A DNA stretch of 64,000 bases from Chondrosia reniformis (lineage: Eukaryota > Porifera > Demospongiae > Chondrillida > Chondrillidae): assembly GCA_947172415.1 (NCBI GenBank), contig OX359190.1:186001-250000 (forward strand), written 5' to 3'. The notes beneath the pieces were generated by a model. It saw nothing but the letters and a program-made list of their open reading frames with translations, was not told the origin of the DNA and did not search any database. A program made the translations under genes and the position numbers. The first letter of the stretch is position 1, and each line of letters starts with the position of its first letter. Of this stretch, positions 10,583 through 19,985 are shown piece by piece.

Positions 10583-11345
10583 TCAGCCCAGCAGTCTAGT
10601 CTGGTTCTGCAGCCACTGGTAGGCCTTCATGTTCCCCTTCTCCCTCAGTAGAGGTCCCACCTGCTCCCAACACTTTGTGTGGTACTCATTCAACCACTCA
10701 ATCTAAAGAGAGAGAAACTGTCAACACAGAACAGGTTGCATCTCCTCTCCTCCCAGCCACACCCCTTCCCATCCAGCCACACCCCTTCCCATCCAGCCAC
10801 ACCCCTTCCAATCCAGCCACACCCCTCTCCCATCCAACCACACCCCTTCTCATCCAGCCACACCTCTTCCTATCCAGCCACACCTCTTCCTATCCTGCCA
10901 CACCCCCTCCCATCCAGCCACACCCCTTCCCATCCAGCTACACCCCTTCCAATCCAGCCACACCCCTTCCCATCCAGCTACACCCCTTCCAATCCAGCCA
11001 CACCCCTTCCCATCCAGCCCTTCCAATCCTTCCCATCAAGCCACACCCCTTCCCATCCAGCCACACCCCTTCCAATCCTTGCTTCTCTCACTCACTTCTA
11101 AAGGAGTCAGTAACTCTGGCAGGATCATCTTCTGCTGGTAGGGTACCATGGTAACGGGCTCCATTGTGAGGTACTGCTCGTTCTTGTAGCGATGAGGAGT
11201 TGCAGCCTCCTCAATCAGCACCACATTCTCGTGTCTGATACCAAAGCTACCGTCGTCATAGTAACCCGGCTCTGTGAGAGTAAGAGGAGACAAGCTAGAC
11301 AATGCAGATGTCAGTGATCTGGAATACTAACCGTCCGAGAGGAAT
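10583..11345 (-). pseudogene. XPNPEP1: XPNPEP1 3' fragment, unit B (last two exons)
   Basis: Only the last two exons remain: 11096-11271 ([18 protein letters not shown]... to LLTPLE) and 10583-10702 ([14 protein letters not shown]... to the stop). The second carries the conserved C-terminus. Similarity to the complete gene runs to about 11345, just inside the preceding exon (CCGTCCGAGAGGAA), then breaks into CLASP-like intron sequence. The catalytic aspartate and histidine exons are missing, so no peptidase can be made. Confidence 0.85.
10755..11085. repeat. 20-bp minisatellite, unit B
   Basis: About 16 copies of the CCACACCCCTTCCCATCCAG unit with interspersed variants (TTCCTATCC, TCTCCCATCCAA). 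Confidence 0.9.
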
Positions 11346-11898
11346 CCATTTAAATTCTTACATAACAGAGTTAGATCTGAGAAGTGTGCACTACAGAACT
11401 GCAGTATCCAGTGAAATTCTAAACTTGTAGCATATAACACAATTACTTGCCAACTGACATGAGACAATGTTCGTATGCAAACAATGTCACATAAAAGTGC
11501 TAATTTTGATGTACACTGATTAAAACTAATTTAAGACTGGCAGTTTGTCTTTATCATTTAAAATGTATATATTCTTCAAAAGATTTTACAATGAAGTCAT
11601 TTATGAGACGCTCAATTGACATCTGTTGCCTGAAGGAGAATACTCCAGCAGACAAGAAGGTCTAAAATGGCGTCCTAAGGAGAAACCTCTTTTCTAGTAC
11701 ATCAACGCGACCCATTCTCGTTACCTTGAAATGACTGCTCCCCAGCCAAGCTACCAACCCTTCTACCACCTGATCTAAATCTTCAAATCCAGTTAGACTC
11801 GAAGAGGGATCACTCAGGAATGTCAAGAGCTCTTCAGCAACCTGCAACCGGACGGTCGTGTTGCTCTGAAGGACGCCCTTAACTAGTCTCTCCTCCAT
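11346..11898 (-). pseudogene. CLASP-like first exon and partial intron, unit B
   Basis: On the minus strand an ATG at 11898 opens a 58-codon exon (to 11725) followed by a donor GTAACG. The peptide begins MEERLVKGVLQ and continues with RLQVAEELLTFLSD and LVAWLGSSHFK. This resembles the extreme N-terminus of the CLASP microtubule plus-end proteins, where the first TOG/HEAT domain starts. Reading through the donor gives a stop at 11662. The remaining ~375 bp looks like intron 1, cut off by the junction with XPNPEP1 at about 11345. The rest of the gene is not in the window. The family call rests on about 58 residues. Confidence 0.55.
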
Positions 11899-12050
11899 CG
11901 TTTAATTTCTTGACAATGGTTAGCGATTCAATCACATCATCTTCATTCAGGACCGCGGGAAATCTACTAACAGTGGGCACTGATTAGAACGAATGAATAC
12001 TTAATTACCTAATGAATGTCATTACAACTGGTTGCCTGGTTTGCGATAAG
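11899..12050. promoter_or_regulatory. Head-to-head CLASP-like/MDH1B promoter, unit B
   Basis: Only 152 bp separate the divergent start codons at 11898 (-) and 12051 (+). The interval is preserved at about 18030-18181 and 23948-24099, which suggests a bidirectional promoter duplicated with the unit. It includes AGGACCGCGGGAAATC and TTAATTACCTAATGAATGTC. Confidence 0.5.
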
Positions 12051-13525
12051 ATGGCCAAGTTTGTTATAGCCGGGAAGACGGACTGTGAGGAATATTCAAG
12101 AGCAGAAATGTTGGGAGACTTTCTCCAGTGCAATCTGCCAGATTTCAAAGTGCACAAACTGCCGAAAGATGCTTCGGAATGGAGCGTTTGGCTAAAGGAG
12201 ATTTGCGGCGCGAGAGGTTGGCAGTTTGACGGGCCGTGCATCGTATGGAGGGAACTGATTGACCGAGGAGGGAAGGGTCTGTTGTTGGGAGGATCCAGAG
12301 AGTTTGAAGAGTACGCGCGCCATTACTACAACGTGTCCCCTCTGACCTCAACTGAAGAGGAGAGAGAGATCGCTTTGGAGAACACCGCCTCACTACAGCT
12401 ACACGCGCAGCGCTCGTCCTCTCCCGAGGGCGCCTCTCCAACTGTAGTGTGTATCACAAGTGCCTCCAGCGTCCTGGCCTACCACGTCACCTCTCTCTTG
12501 TGCGCCTCTCACGTGTACTCGAGGAGAGGAGGGATGGAGCTACGTCTCCTCTGTGAGGATCCAGTGGAGGAGGAGATAGCGAGAGGCGTAGCCATGGAGG
12601 TGCAAGATTTGGCACTGTCTCACGTCCTGTCAGTGCACGTGTGCTCAGACGTGCAAGAGGCCTTTGAAGGAGCACATGTCATATTTGTACTGGATCATGT
12701 CCGCTGTCCAGCTGATAGCTGCAGTGAGGAGATGGAGGAGAGGTCAGAGGGCAAAGGTCAAGAGAATCTAGAGGGCAAAGGTCAAGAAGGTACAACTGAT
12801 GAAAAAATGAAATTGTTACAGAAATCTGGAGAAGTGTTTAAAGTCTATAAAGATGTCTTGTCCTCACTGAAGGATAAACCGAGGAAGGTGATAGTGTCAG
12901 GTCCTTTTGCTGCGTTGGGCATCTCTATAATCTCACCAGCTGTGGACATGTGTGTGGCTCCGGCCGTCCTCACCTGCCAGCAAGTAGCATCCATTATAGC
13001 AGAGAGGCTGTCCATCAACCCCTCCCGTGTGAGGGGCGTGGCAGTGTGGGGCGGTACCAGAGGGAGGGAGGCGGTACTGGATCTCTCCTCCGTTGTAGTA
13101 CACAGCTACAAGAGGAGCGCCATCTCTGGACCAGAGTGGTTCAGCAGGCCTTTGAGAGAGTGTGTGTTTGAAGGAGAGTGGTTGAACGCAGAGCTCCCTC
13201 AACTGGTGGAGCAGCGGTCGGTGGGCGAGGGAGACACTTGTGTTCCTCCACCTCTGGCTGAGGGCGTGGCACTGGTGACATTTGTAGAGTGCTGGGAGGC
13301 GGGGTCATCAGACCACACCTTTTCAGTAGCTTTGTGTCTCAATGATGTGGGGATTTCCCTTCCAATGTGGCCATCTCTGTTCCATGCTGTCTGAAAGATG
13401 GAAAACTTGAACTAAACCTCAAACGCTATCAATCTCTTGATGCGACTGTCAAAGAGAGACTGGAACATTCAATAGAACGGATCAAACGAGAAGTGGACAG
13501 TTTCATATCAAACAGCTCCACATAG
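12051..13525 (+). pseudogene. MDH1B: MDH1B-like, unit B (3' frameshift)
   Basis: Starts MAKFVIAGKTDCEEYSRAEM, matching the N-terminus of animal MDH1B. It keeps the conserved IVWRELIDRGGKGLLLGG segment and a CITSASSVLAYH stretch near the dinucleotide-fold position. The frame is intact until about 13352, where copies C and D have one more G in GTGGGGGATTTCCC. The missing base shifts the frame and terminates at 13394, removing the last ~45 residues, whose codons are still recognisable to 13525. An in-frame ATG at 12012 would add 13 residues, but 12051 matches the family start. The damage is at a homopolymer, so a sequencing error is possible. Confidence 0.8.
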
Positions 13526-13908
13526 CACATGACAATTATCACAACACAAACCAGTAAATAGACTCATTCTTCAGTTACTTGTAAACTTCAAAGTATTCTT
13601 AAATAACACAAATGAATGTCCATTGGTATAGCTAAATATACAAAACCATATATACTACAATCGATCGAAGAACTATGATACATATATATACAGTAAAACA
13701 TGCAATGTCTAATATTTATTTTAGTTAACACAAAAATTCAAAATACTAAAATCTAAACAATAAAGCTAAACTAGAATCGATCTATAGATTGCTACATAAA
13801 CCATAAAGTACCAAAATAGTAACAACTGAACTGATTACTAAAATTAGACAAACAACAGACAGATAGAATAAACATTTACCGAATACAGCAACTAGGCGAG
13901 GTCTGCAA
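13526..13908 (+). promoter_or_regulatory. MDH1B-TRIM spacer and TRIM promoter cassette, copy 3
   Basis: AT-rich sequence with no gene. The proximal part, from about 13776, repeats the conserved TRIM upstream cassette (GATTGCTACATAAACCATAA, AGACAAACAACAGACAG, GCAACTAGGCGAGG). Confidence 0.6.
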
Positions 13909-16125
13909 ATGGCGGAGCTTCCAGCGGTCCCACCCCTTCAGTCCAGCGAGCCTAGTCTCTCTTGTATCGGTTGCGGAGAGAAAGTAGAAGAGTTGAAATG
14001 TCTACCGTGTCTCCACTCGTTAGCTTTGTGCGAGAAGGTAGAATGTCGAGAGAAGATTCTCCATCGCAGCGTCTCCTGCCAGATTTGCAAGGAAGTGTTC
14101 TCCTTGTCTCTCAAGGATTTTTCTGACCATCCGTTCGCTCTGAGGAAGGCTTTGAGCAACCAGTACCGGAAGGAAGGCGTCATCTGTCAGGAGGAACACC
14201 AAGAAGAGAGATCGGCCGTAAGTTTCTGCTCGACTTGCGATGTGTTCATTTGCCAGGAATGCGTTGATCATCATAAAACTCGAAAAGTCTTGAAGAAACA
14301 CGAAATGAAGCCGTTGCAAGGAGTGTTTGAGCAAGGTGGAAAGAAAGAGGATTTGTTCAAATGCTCCAAACACAAAGAGAATTGCAAACTTTACTGTCAC
14401 ACTTGTGAAGAAATGATTTGTCACATTTGTCGATCGATCCAGCCTCACCATTCTCATGAAGTGTCGTACATTGACGATAAGCTGGGAGAGTCCAACAAGA
14501 CCACTCTGAAGCAGTGCCTTTCATCCGTGAGGACTCAAAGGAAGGCAATCAGATCTGCTCTCCAAGAAGTGCAGGACAGCAAAGCTAGTCTCCAACAGCA
14601 GTCTGAGAATGCGTTGGGAGAGATTGGTGGAATGAAGGAGCATCTGTTTGCCATGGTGACAGCCCGCTGTGATGGTCTTGCTGCTGAAGTGAGGAAAGCA
14701 GAAGACAAGGGAAGAAGAGAACTTGAGAGACGCGAGAGAGAATTGAAAGTCAGTCTGAAGAAGCTTGATGCATTCCATTGCCTGTCAGAAGAGATGAATT
14801 TGAATGGAACAACAGAAGAGCAGTTATCAGTGACAAAGAAGATTGTCAGTCGCATGTCATCTCTCAGCAGCAGTATCTCAATGCCAAGAGCCTCCATCCA
14901 ACCTTCTGTTGGTCTAAAGAGCTGTGATCGAGAAGAAGTGGAAAAGTACATCTCATCACTTGGAAGCATCCATCACAGTCCCCATCCACCAAACTGCACT
15001 ATGGAAGGAGTGGAAGTGAAAGATAATGTCATTACCTGCAGAATAAGACCTTGGATAAAGAAACCTCCTTTGCAATTGAAGGTTATGACAAGAGATGAGA
15101 GAGGCAATGAGTGCAGAGGTGGAGAGAAAGTGTTGGCTGTCCTTCGTCCTGTGACAGCAGGTGTTCCTGTGTTTGGTAAAGTAGCAGACATGAGAGATGG
15201 CACATATGAGGTGCAGTTTGCGAGTGTTCCATCAGAGAAGTGCCATCTGAGTGTGACTGTTGGAGGACATGATGTAGCAGGCAGTCCAGTAGAGGTGAAG
15301 ATAGTTGGTGGTAGCGTAATTACTGCAGTCAAGCAGGAGTTCAAGCATCCATCAGGTTCTCAGTATTTGGGTTTTCCATCAAATTCTGTGTATTTGGGTG
15401 TTGCAGTAGGTCCGGATGGTTTGCTATACTGTTCAGGTAACCGAGGACAAGTGACTATCCTAAACAGACAAGGTCAAGTTATAAGAAGCTTCAAAGTCAA
15501 GAATGGTGGTTCATTGTATGGAATAGCACTAAGTAGAACAGGGAAAGTAATAGTTAGTGACTATAGTAACAGCTACATCAGTATCTACACAGCAGCTGGT
15601 GAATTTGTAAGGCAGTTTGGAGGAAAAGGTAAAGATCAAGGTCAACTTAGTAATCCATATGGTGTGGCAGTTAACAAGGAGGGACATATATTTGTGGTAG
15701 AGTATGGAAGTCATTGTGTTTCTGTGTTTACAGAAAAAGGTACATTCCTGTACAGGTTTGGTCACAAGGGTAAAGCTGAAGGAGAGTTTAATTACCCTTG
15801 TTACATTCTCATAACACCTGATGATTTGGTGTATGTCACAGATGGTAATAATAATCGCATTCAAGTGTTTCAGCAGAATGGTCAGTTTATTAGGCAGTTT
15901 GGTAATGGCATTGTGAAGTATCCAGAAGGTATAGCAGTCACAAGTGATGGACATATAGTGGTAGCTTCATATAGTGCTAATAAGCTCAGCATCTTCACAC
16001 AAGATGGACAGTGTGTCCATGAAGTGACTGATATTGGATTGAATCGTCCTCGTGGTGTAGCAGTTGATAGGGATGGACTCATTTACATAGCAGATAGTAA
16101 TAACAGTAGAGTAGTAGTACTTTGA
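13909..16125 (+). CDS. TRIM-NHL protein, array copy 3 (longest)
   Basis: A 738-residue intronless paralogue. It is the longest of the seven because blade 1 carries a short internal duplication (QYLGFPSNSVYLGVAV, nt 15361-15405), which adds about ten residues at the propeller entrance. B-box 2 belongs to a second allele-like type, HKENCKLYCHTCEE followed by CRSIQPHHSHEV. Blade loops read GNRG, DYSN, VEYGS, DGNNN, SYSAN and DSNN; pre-strand positions read NPYG, NYPCY, KYPEG and NRPRG. The upstream cassette and leader are those of the sister genes. Confidence 0.93.
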   Translation: MAELPAVPPLQSSEPSLSCIGCGEKVEELKCLPCLHSLALCEKVECREKILHRSVSCQICKEVFSLSLKDFSDHPFALRKALSNQYRKEGVICQEEHQEERSAVSFCSTCDVFICQECVDHHKTRKVLKKHEMKPLQGVFEQGGKKEDLFKCSKHKENCKLYCHTCEEMICHICRSIQPHHSHEVSYIDDKLGESNKTTLKQCLSSVRTQRKAIRSALQEVQDSKASLQQQSENALGEIGGMKEHLFAMVTARCDGLAAEVRKAEDKGRRELERRERELKVSLKKLDAFHCLSEEMNLNGTTEEQLSVTKKIVSRMSSLSSSISMPRASIQPSVGLKSCDREEVEKYISSLGSIHHSPHPPNCTMEGVEVKDNVITCRIRPWIKKPPLQLKVMTRDERGNECRGGEKVLAVLRPVTAGVPVFGKVADMRDGTYEVQFASVPSEKCHLSVTVGGHDVAGSPVEVKIVGGSVITAVKQEFKHPSGSQYLGFPSNSVYLGVAVGPDGLLYCSGNRGQVTILNRQGQVIRSFKVKNGGSLYGIALSRTGKVIVSDYSNSYISIYTAAGEFVRQFGGKGKDQGQLSNPYGVAVNKEGHIFVVEYGSHCVSVFTEKGTFLYRFGHKGKAEGEFNYPCYILITPDDLVYVTDGNNNRIQVFQQNGQFIRQFGNGIVKYPEGIAVTSDGHIVVASYSANKLSIFTQDGQCVHEVTDIGLNRPRGVAVDRDGLIYIADSNNSRVVVL

Positions 16126-16837
16126 GAACTTTTAGAGAACAAGTTTGTTAACTGTGAACATTTTACAAATTTATAGAAATTATAAAATTATTAGTTGTAC
16201 AATGATTTATTCAGTTTCAATTTAAAGTTCAATTCATAATCAAGTGCTAAGTATGTACACTTCATTCAATTGAAAATGGACTAATTAATAAAACGGACAA
16301 AAAATTAAATAAAATGTTTCATAGAAATAGTTTGAGTTATACAGAATGGAGAGTTAGGACTAGGTTGACATGGAAACAACTTAAACTGAAATTATTGCAT
16401 TTATTAAATTTTTAGAAATTATTAATAGTTGTTCAATGATTTCAATTCATATGTGTATTTATATCAAATCATTGGTTTGCTTTCACTAATAATGTTCAGT
16501 AGTTACAAATTATATTCAAAAGTATGAATATGATTTGTGGAATGTGGCAAGATACTTAATACAAGCTCCTCCCCATTTCCTTATTTGATAACCTACCTGA
16601 AAGTGTCAGTACAATGTTTACAAAGACAAATGATAAAATGATTGAGTTAAATAAAGTAAAGTTTCATAGAAATAGTTAATATTACATTTCAATATACATA
16701 GATATTTATGACAGAAATTTAATAATAAATGTGAATTTGAATGTGAATTGAAAAGTAAAATTCCTATATGGCAAATTCATATATTGCAAATTTTAAGTTT
16801 ATTGTATAGATGTGGAGTGTGGCAAGAAAGTGTCTAT
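16126..16837. other. TRIM 3' spacer, unit C
   Basis: AT-rich with no gene. It contains two copies of the dispersed CAATTGAAAATGGA/TTATTTGATAACC motif and is collinear with 28129-28817, showing that units C and E share this spacer type. Confidence 0.55.
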
Positions 16838-17495
16838 TCAGCCCAGCAGTCTAGTCTGGTTCTGCAGCCACTGGTAGGCCTTCGTGTTCCCCTTCTCCCT
16901 CAGTAGAGGTCCCACCTGCTCCCAACACTTTGTGTGGTACTCGTTCAACCACTCAATCTAAAGAGAGAGAAACTGTCAACACAGAACAGGTTGCCTCTCC
17001 TCTCCTCCAAGCCACACCCCTTCCCATCCAGCCACACCCCTTCCCATCCGGCCACACCCCTTCCAATCCAGCCACACCCCTTCTCATCCAGTCACACCCC
17101 TTCCCATTCAGCCACACCCCTTCCAATCCATACCACACCCCTTCCAATCCATACCACACCCCTTCCCATTCAGCCACACCCCTTCCAATCCATACCACAC
17201 CCCTTCCAATCCATACCACACCCCTTCTCATTCAGCCACACCCATTCCCATCCGGCCACACCCCTTCAAATCCTTTCTTCTCTCACTCACTTCTAAAGGA
17301 GTCAGTAGCTCTGGCAGGATCATCTTCTGCTGGTAGGGTACCATGGTAACGGGCTCCATTGTGAGGTACTGTTCGTTCTTGTAGCGATGAGGAGTTGCAG
17401 CCTCCTCAATCAGCACCACATTCTCGTGTCTGATACCAAAGCTACCGTCGTCATAGTAACCCGGCTCTGTGAGAGTAAGAGGAGACAAGCTAGAC
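16838..17495 (-). pseudogene. XPNPEP1: XPNPEP1 3' fragment, unit C (last two exons)
   Basis: Exons 17291-17466 and 16838-16957 of the aminopeptidase are retained with intact splice borders and stop. Similarity ends at about 17495, inside the intron upstream of the EPGYYDDG exon. That is about 50 bp earlier than in unit B, relative to the complete gene. Catalytic-centre exons are missing. Confidence 0.85.
17010..17275. repeat. 20-bp minisatellite, unit C
   Basis: About 14 copies. A variant with CATACCACACC in place of CAGCCACACC forms a higher-order pattern not seen in the other units. Confidence 0.9.
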
Positions 17496-18029
17496 AGCCT
17501 TCAAGTATATTTCACAGTGCACTACAGTACTGCAGTATCCAGTGAAATTCTAAACTTGTAGCATATAACACAATTACTTGCCAACTGACATGAGACAATG
17601 TTCATATGCAAACAATGTCACATAAAAGTGCTAATTTTGATGTACACTGATTAAAACTAATTTAAGACTGGCAGTTTGTCTTTATCATTTAAAATGTATA
17701 TATTCTTCAAAAGATTTTACAATGAAGTCATTTACGAGACACTCGATTGACATCTGTTGCCTTAAGGAGAATACTCCAGCAGACAAGAAGGTCTAAAATG
17801 GCGTCCTAAGGCGAAACCTCTTTTCTAGTACATCAACGCGACCCATTCTCGTTACCTTGAAATGACTGCTTCCCAGCCAAGCCACCAACCCTTCTACCAC
17901 CTGATCTAAATCTTCAAATCCAGTTAGACTCGAAGAGGGATCACTCAGGAATGCCAAGAGCTCTTCAGCAACCTGCAACCGGACGGTCGTGTTACTTTGA
18001 AGGACGCCCTTAACTAGTCTCTCCTCCAT
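17496..18029 (-). pseudogene. CLASP-like first exon and partial intron, unit C
   Basis: Same first exon as in unit B: ATG at 18029, donor after HFK near 17856. It differs by a few substitutions (LLAFLSD for LLTFLSD). Upstream it is head-to-head with MDH1B copy C; downstream the intron is cut by the XPNPEP1 junction. Confidence 0.55.
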
Positions 18030-18181
18030 CGTTTAATTTCTTGACAATGGTTAGCGATTCAATCACATCATCTTCATTCAGGACCGCGGGAAATCTACTA
18101 ACAGTGGGCACTGATTAGAACGAATGAATACTTAATTACCTAATGAATGTCATTAAAACTGGTTGCCTGGCTTGCGATAAG

Positions 18182-19657
18182 ATGGCCAAGTTTGTCATAG
18201 CCGGGAAGACGGACTGTGAGGAATATTCGAGAGCAGAAATGTTGGGAGACTTTCTCCAGTGCAATCTGCCAGATTTCAAAGTGCACAAACTGCCGAAAGA
18301 TGCTTCTGAATGGAGCGTTTGGCTAAAGGAGATTTGCGGCGCGAGAGGTTGGCAGTTTGACGGGCCGTGCATCGTATGGAGGGAACTGATCGACCGAGGA
18401 GGGGAGGGTCTGTTGTTGGGTGGATCCAGAGAGTTTGAAGAGTACGCGCACCATTACTATAACGTGTCCCCTCTGACCTCAACTGAAGAGGAGAGAGAGA
18501 TCGCTTTGGAGAACACCGCCTCACTACAGCTACACGCGCAGCGCTCGTCCTCTCCCGAGGGCGCCTCTCCAACTGTAGTGTGTATCACAAGTGCCTCCAG
18601 CGTCCTGGCCTACCACGTCACCTCTCTCTTGTGCGCCTCTCACGTGTACTCGAGGAGAGGAGGGATGGAGCTACGTCTCCTCTGTGAGGATCCAGTGGAG
18701 GAGGAGATAGCGAGAGGCATAGCCATGGAGGTGCAAGACTTGGCACTGTCTCACGTCCTGTCAGTGCACGTGTGCTCAGACGTGCAAGAGGCCTTTGAAG
18801 GAGCACATGTCATATTTGTGCTGGATCATGTCCGCTGTCAAACTGAGAGCTGCAGTGAGGAGATGGAGGAGAGGTCAGAGGGCAAAGGTCAGGAGAATCT
18901 AGAGGGCAAAGGTCAAGAAGGTAGAACTGATGAAAAAATGAAATTGTTACAGAAATCTGGAGAGGTGTTTAAAGTCTATAAAGATGCATTGTCCTCACTG
19001 AAGGATAAACCGAGGAAGGTGATAGTGTCAGGTCCTTTTGCTGCGTTGGGCGTCTCTATAATCTCACCAGCTGTGGACATGTGTGTGGCTCCGGCCGTCC
19101 TCACCTGCCAACAAGCAGCATCCATTATAGCAGAGAGGCTGTCCATCAACCCCTCCCGTGTGAGGGGCGTGGCAGTGTGGGGCGGTACCAGAGGGAGGGA
19201 GGCGGTACTGGACCTCTCCTCCGTTGTAGTCCACAGCTACAAGAGGAGCCCCATCACTGGACCAGAGTGGTTCAGCAGGCCTTTGAGGGAGTGTGTGTTT
19301 GAAGGAGAGTGGTTGAAGGCAGAGCTCCCTAAACTGGTGGAGCAGCGGTCGGTGGGCGAGGGAGACACTTGTGTTCCTCCACCTCTGGCTGAGGGCGTGG
19401 CACTGGTGACATTTGTAGAGTGCTGGGAGGCGGGGTCATCAGACCACACCTTTTCAGTAGCTCTGTGTCTCAATGATGTGGGGGATTTCCCTTCCAATGT
19501 GGCCATCTCTGTTCCATGTTGTCTGAAAGATGGAAAACTTGAACTAAACCTCAAACACTATCAAGCTCTTGATGCTACTGTCAAAGAGAGATTGGAACAT
19601 TCAATAGAACGGATCAAACGAGAAGTAGACAGTTTCATATCAAACAGCTCCACATAG
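18182..19657 (+). CDS. MDH1B: MDH1B-like protein, unit C (only intact copy)
   Basis: A 491-residue single-exon protein, the only one of four copies with an unbroken frame. It matches animal malate dehydrogenase 1B along its length: N-terminal MAKFVIAGKTDCEEYSRAEM, WRELIDRGGEGLLLGG, a VVCITSASSVLAYHVTSLL stretch at the expected nucleotide-binding position, VRGVAVWGGTRGREAVLD and a C-terminal end SFISNSST. Length is typical for MDH1B, a paralogue of cytosolic MDH with an extra N-terminal domain and often ciliated-cell or testis expression; catalysis is not established. A charged EGKGQEN repeat (two copies) marks the centre. The 152-bp upstream interval is shared head-to-head with a CLASP-like exon. 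An in-frame ATG at 18143 would add 13 residues. Confidence 0.87.
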   Translation: MAKFVIAGKTDCEEYSRAEMLGDFLQCNLPDFKVHKLPKDASEWSVWLKEICGARGWQFDGPCIVWRELIDRGGEGLLLGGSREFEEYAHHYYNVSPLTSTEEEREIALENTASLQLHAQRSSSPEGASPTVVCITSASSVLAYHVTSLLCASHVYSRRGGMELRLLCEDPVEEEIARGIAMEVQDLALSHVLSVHVCSDVQEAFEGAHVIFVLDHVRCQTESCSEEMEERSEGKGQENLEGKGQEGRTDEKMKLLQKSGEVFKVYKDALSSLKDKPRKVIVSGPFAALGVSIISPAVDMCVAPAVLTCQQAASIIAERLSINPSRVRGVAVWGGTRGREAVLDLSSVVVHSYKRSPITGPEWFSRPLRECVFEGEWLKAELPKLVEQRSVGEGDTCVPPPLAEGVALVTFVECWEAGSSDHTFSVALCLNDVGDFPSNVAISVPCCLKDGKLELNLKHYQALDATVKERLEHSIERIKREVDSFISNSST

Positions 19658-19985
19658 CACATGATAATTATCACATCACAAACTAGTAAATAGACTCATT
19701 CTTCAGTTAATTGTAAACTTCTAAACTTCAAAGTATTCTTAAATAAAAGTGTTACAAGTGAAATTAATGTCCATTGGTATAGCTAAATATACAAACGTAA
19801 TCTTAAATAAATGTGTTGAAATTAATTAATGTCCATTGGTATAATAGCTACAAATCGACCCATAGATGCTACATAAACCATGAAGTACCAAAATAGTAAC
19901 AACTGAACTGATTACTAAAATTAGACAAACAACAGACAGATAGAGTAAACATTTACCGAATACAGCAACTAGGCGAGGTCTGCAA
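19658..19985 (+). promoter_or_regulatory. MDH1B-TRIM spacer and TRIM promoter cassette, copy 4
   Basis: A short spacer with a repeated GTCCATTGGTATA motif. The TRIM cassette from about 19855 is conserved up to the leader GCAACTAGGCGAGGTCTGCA. Confidence 0.6.
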
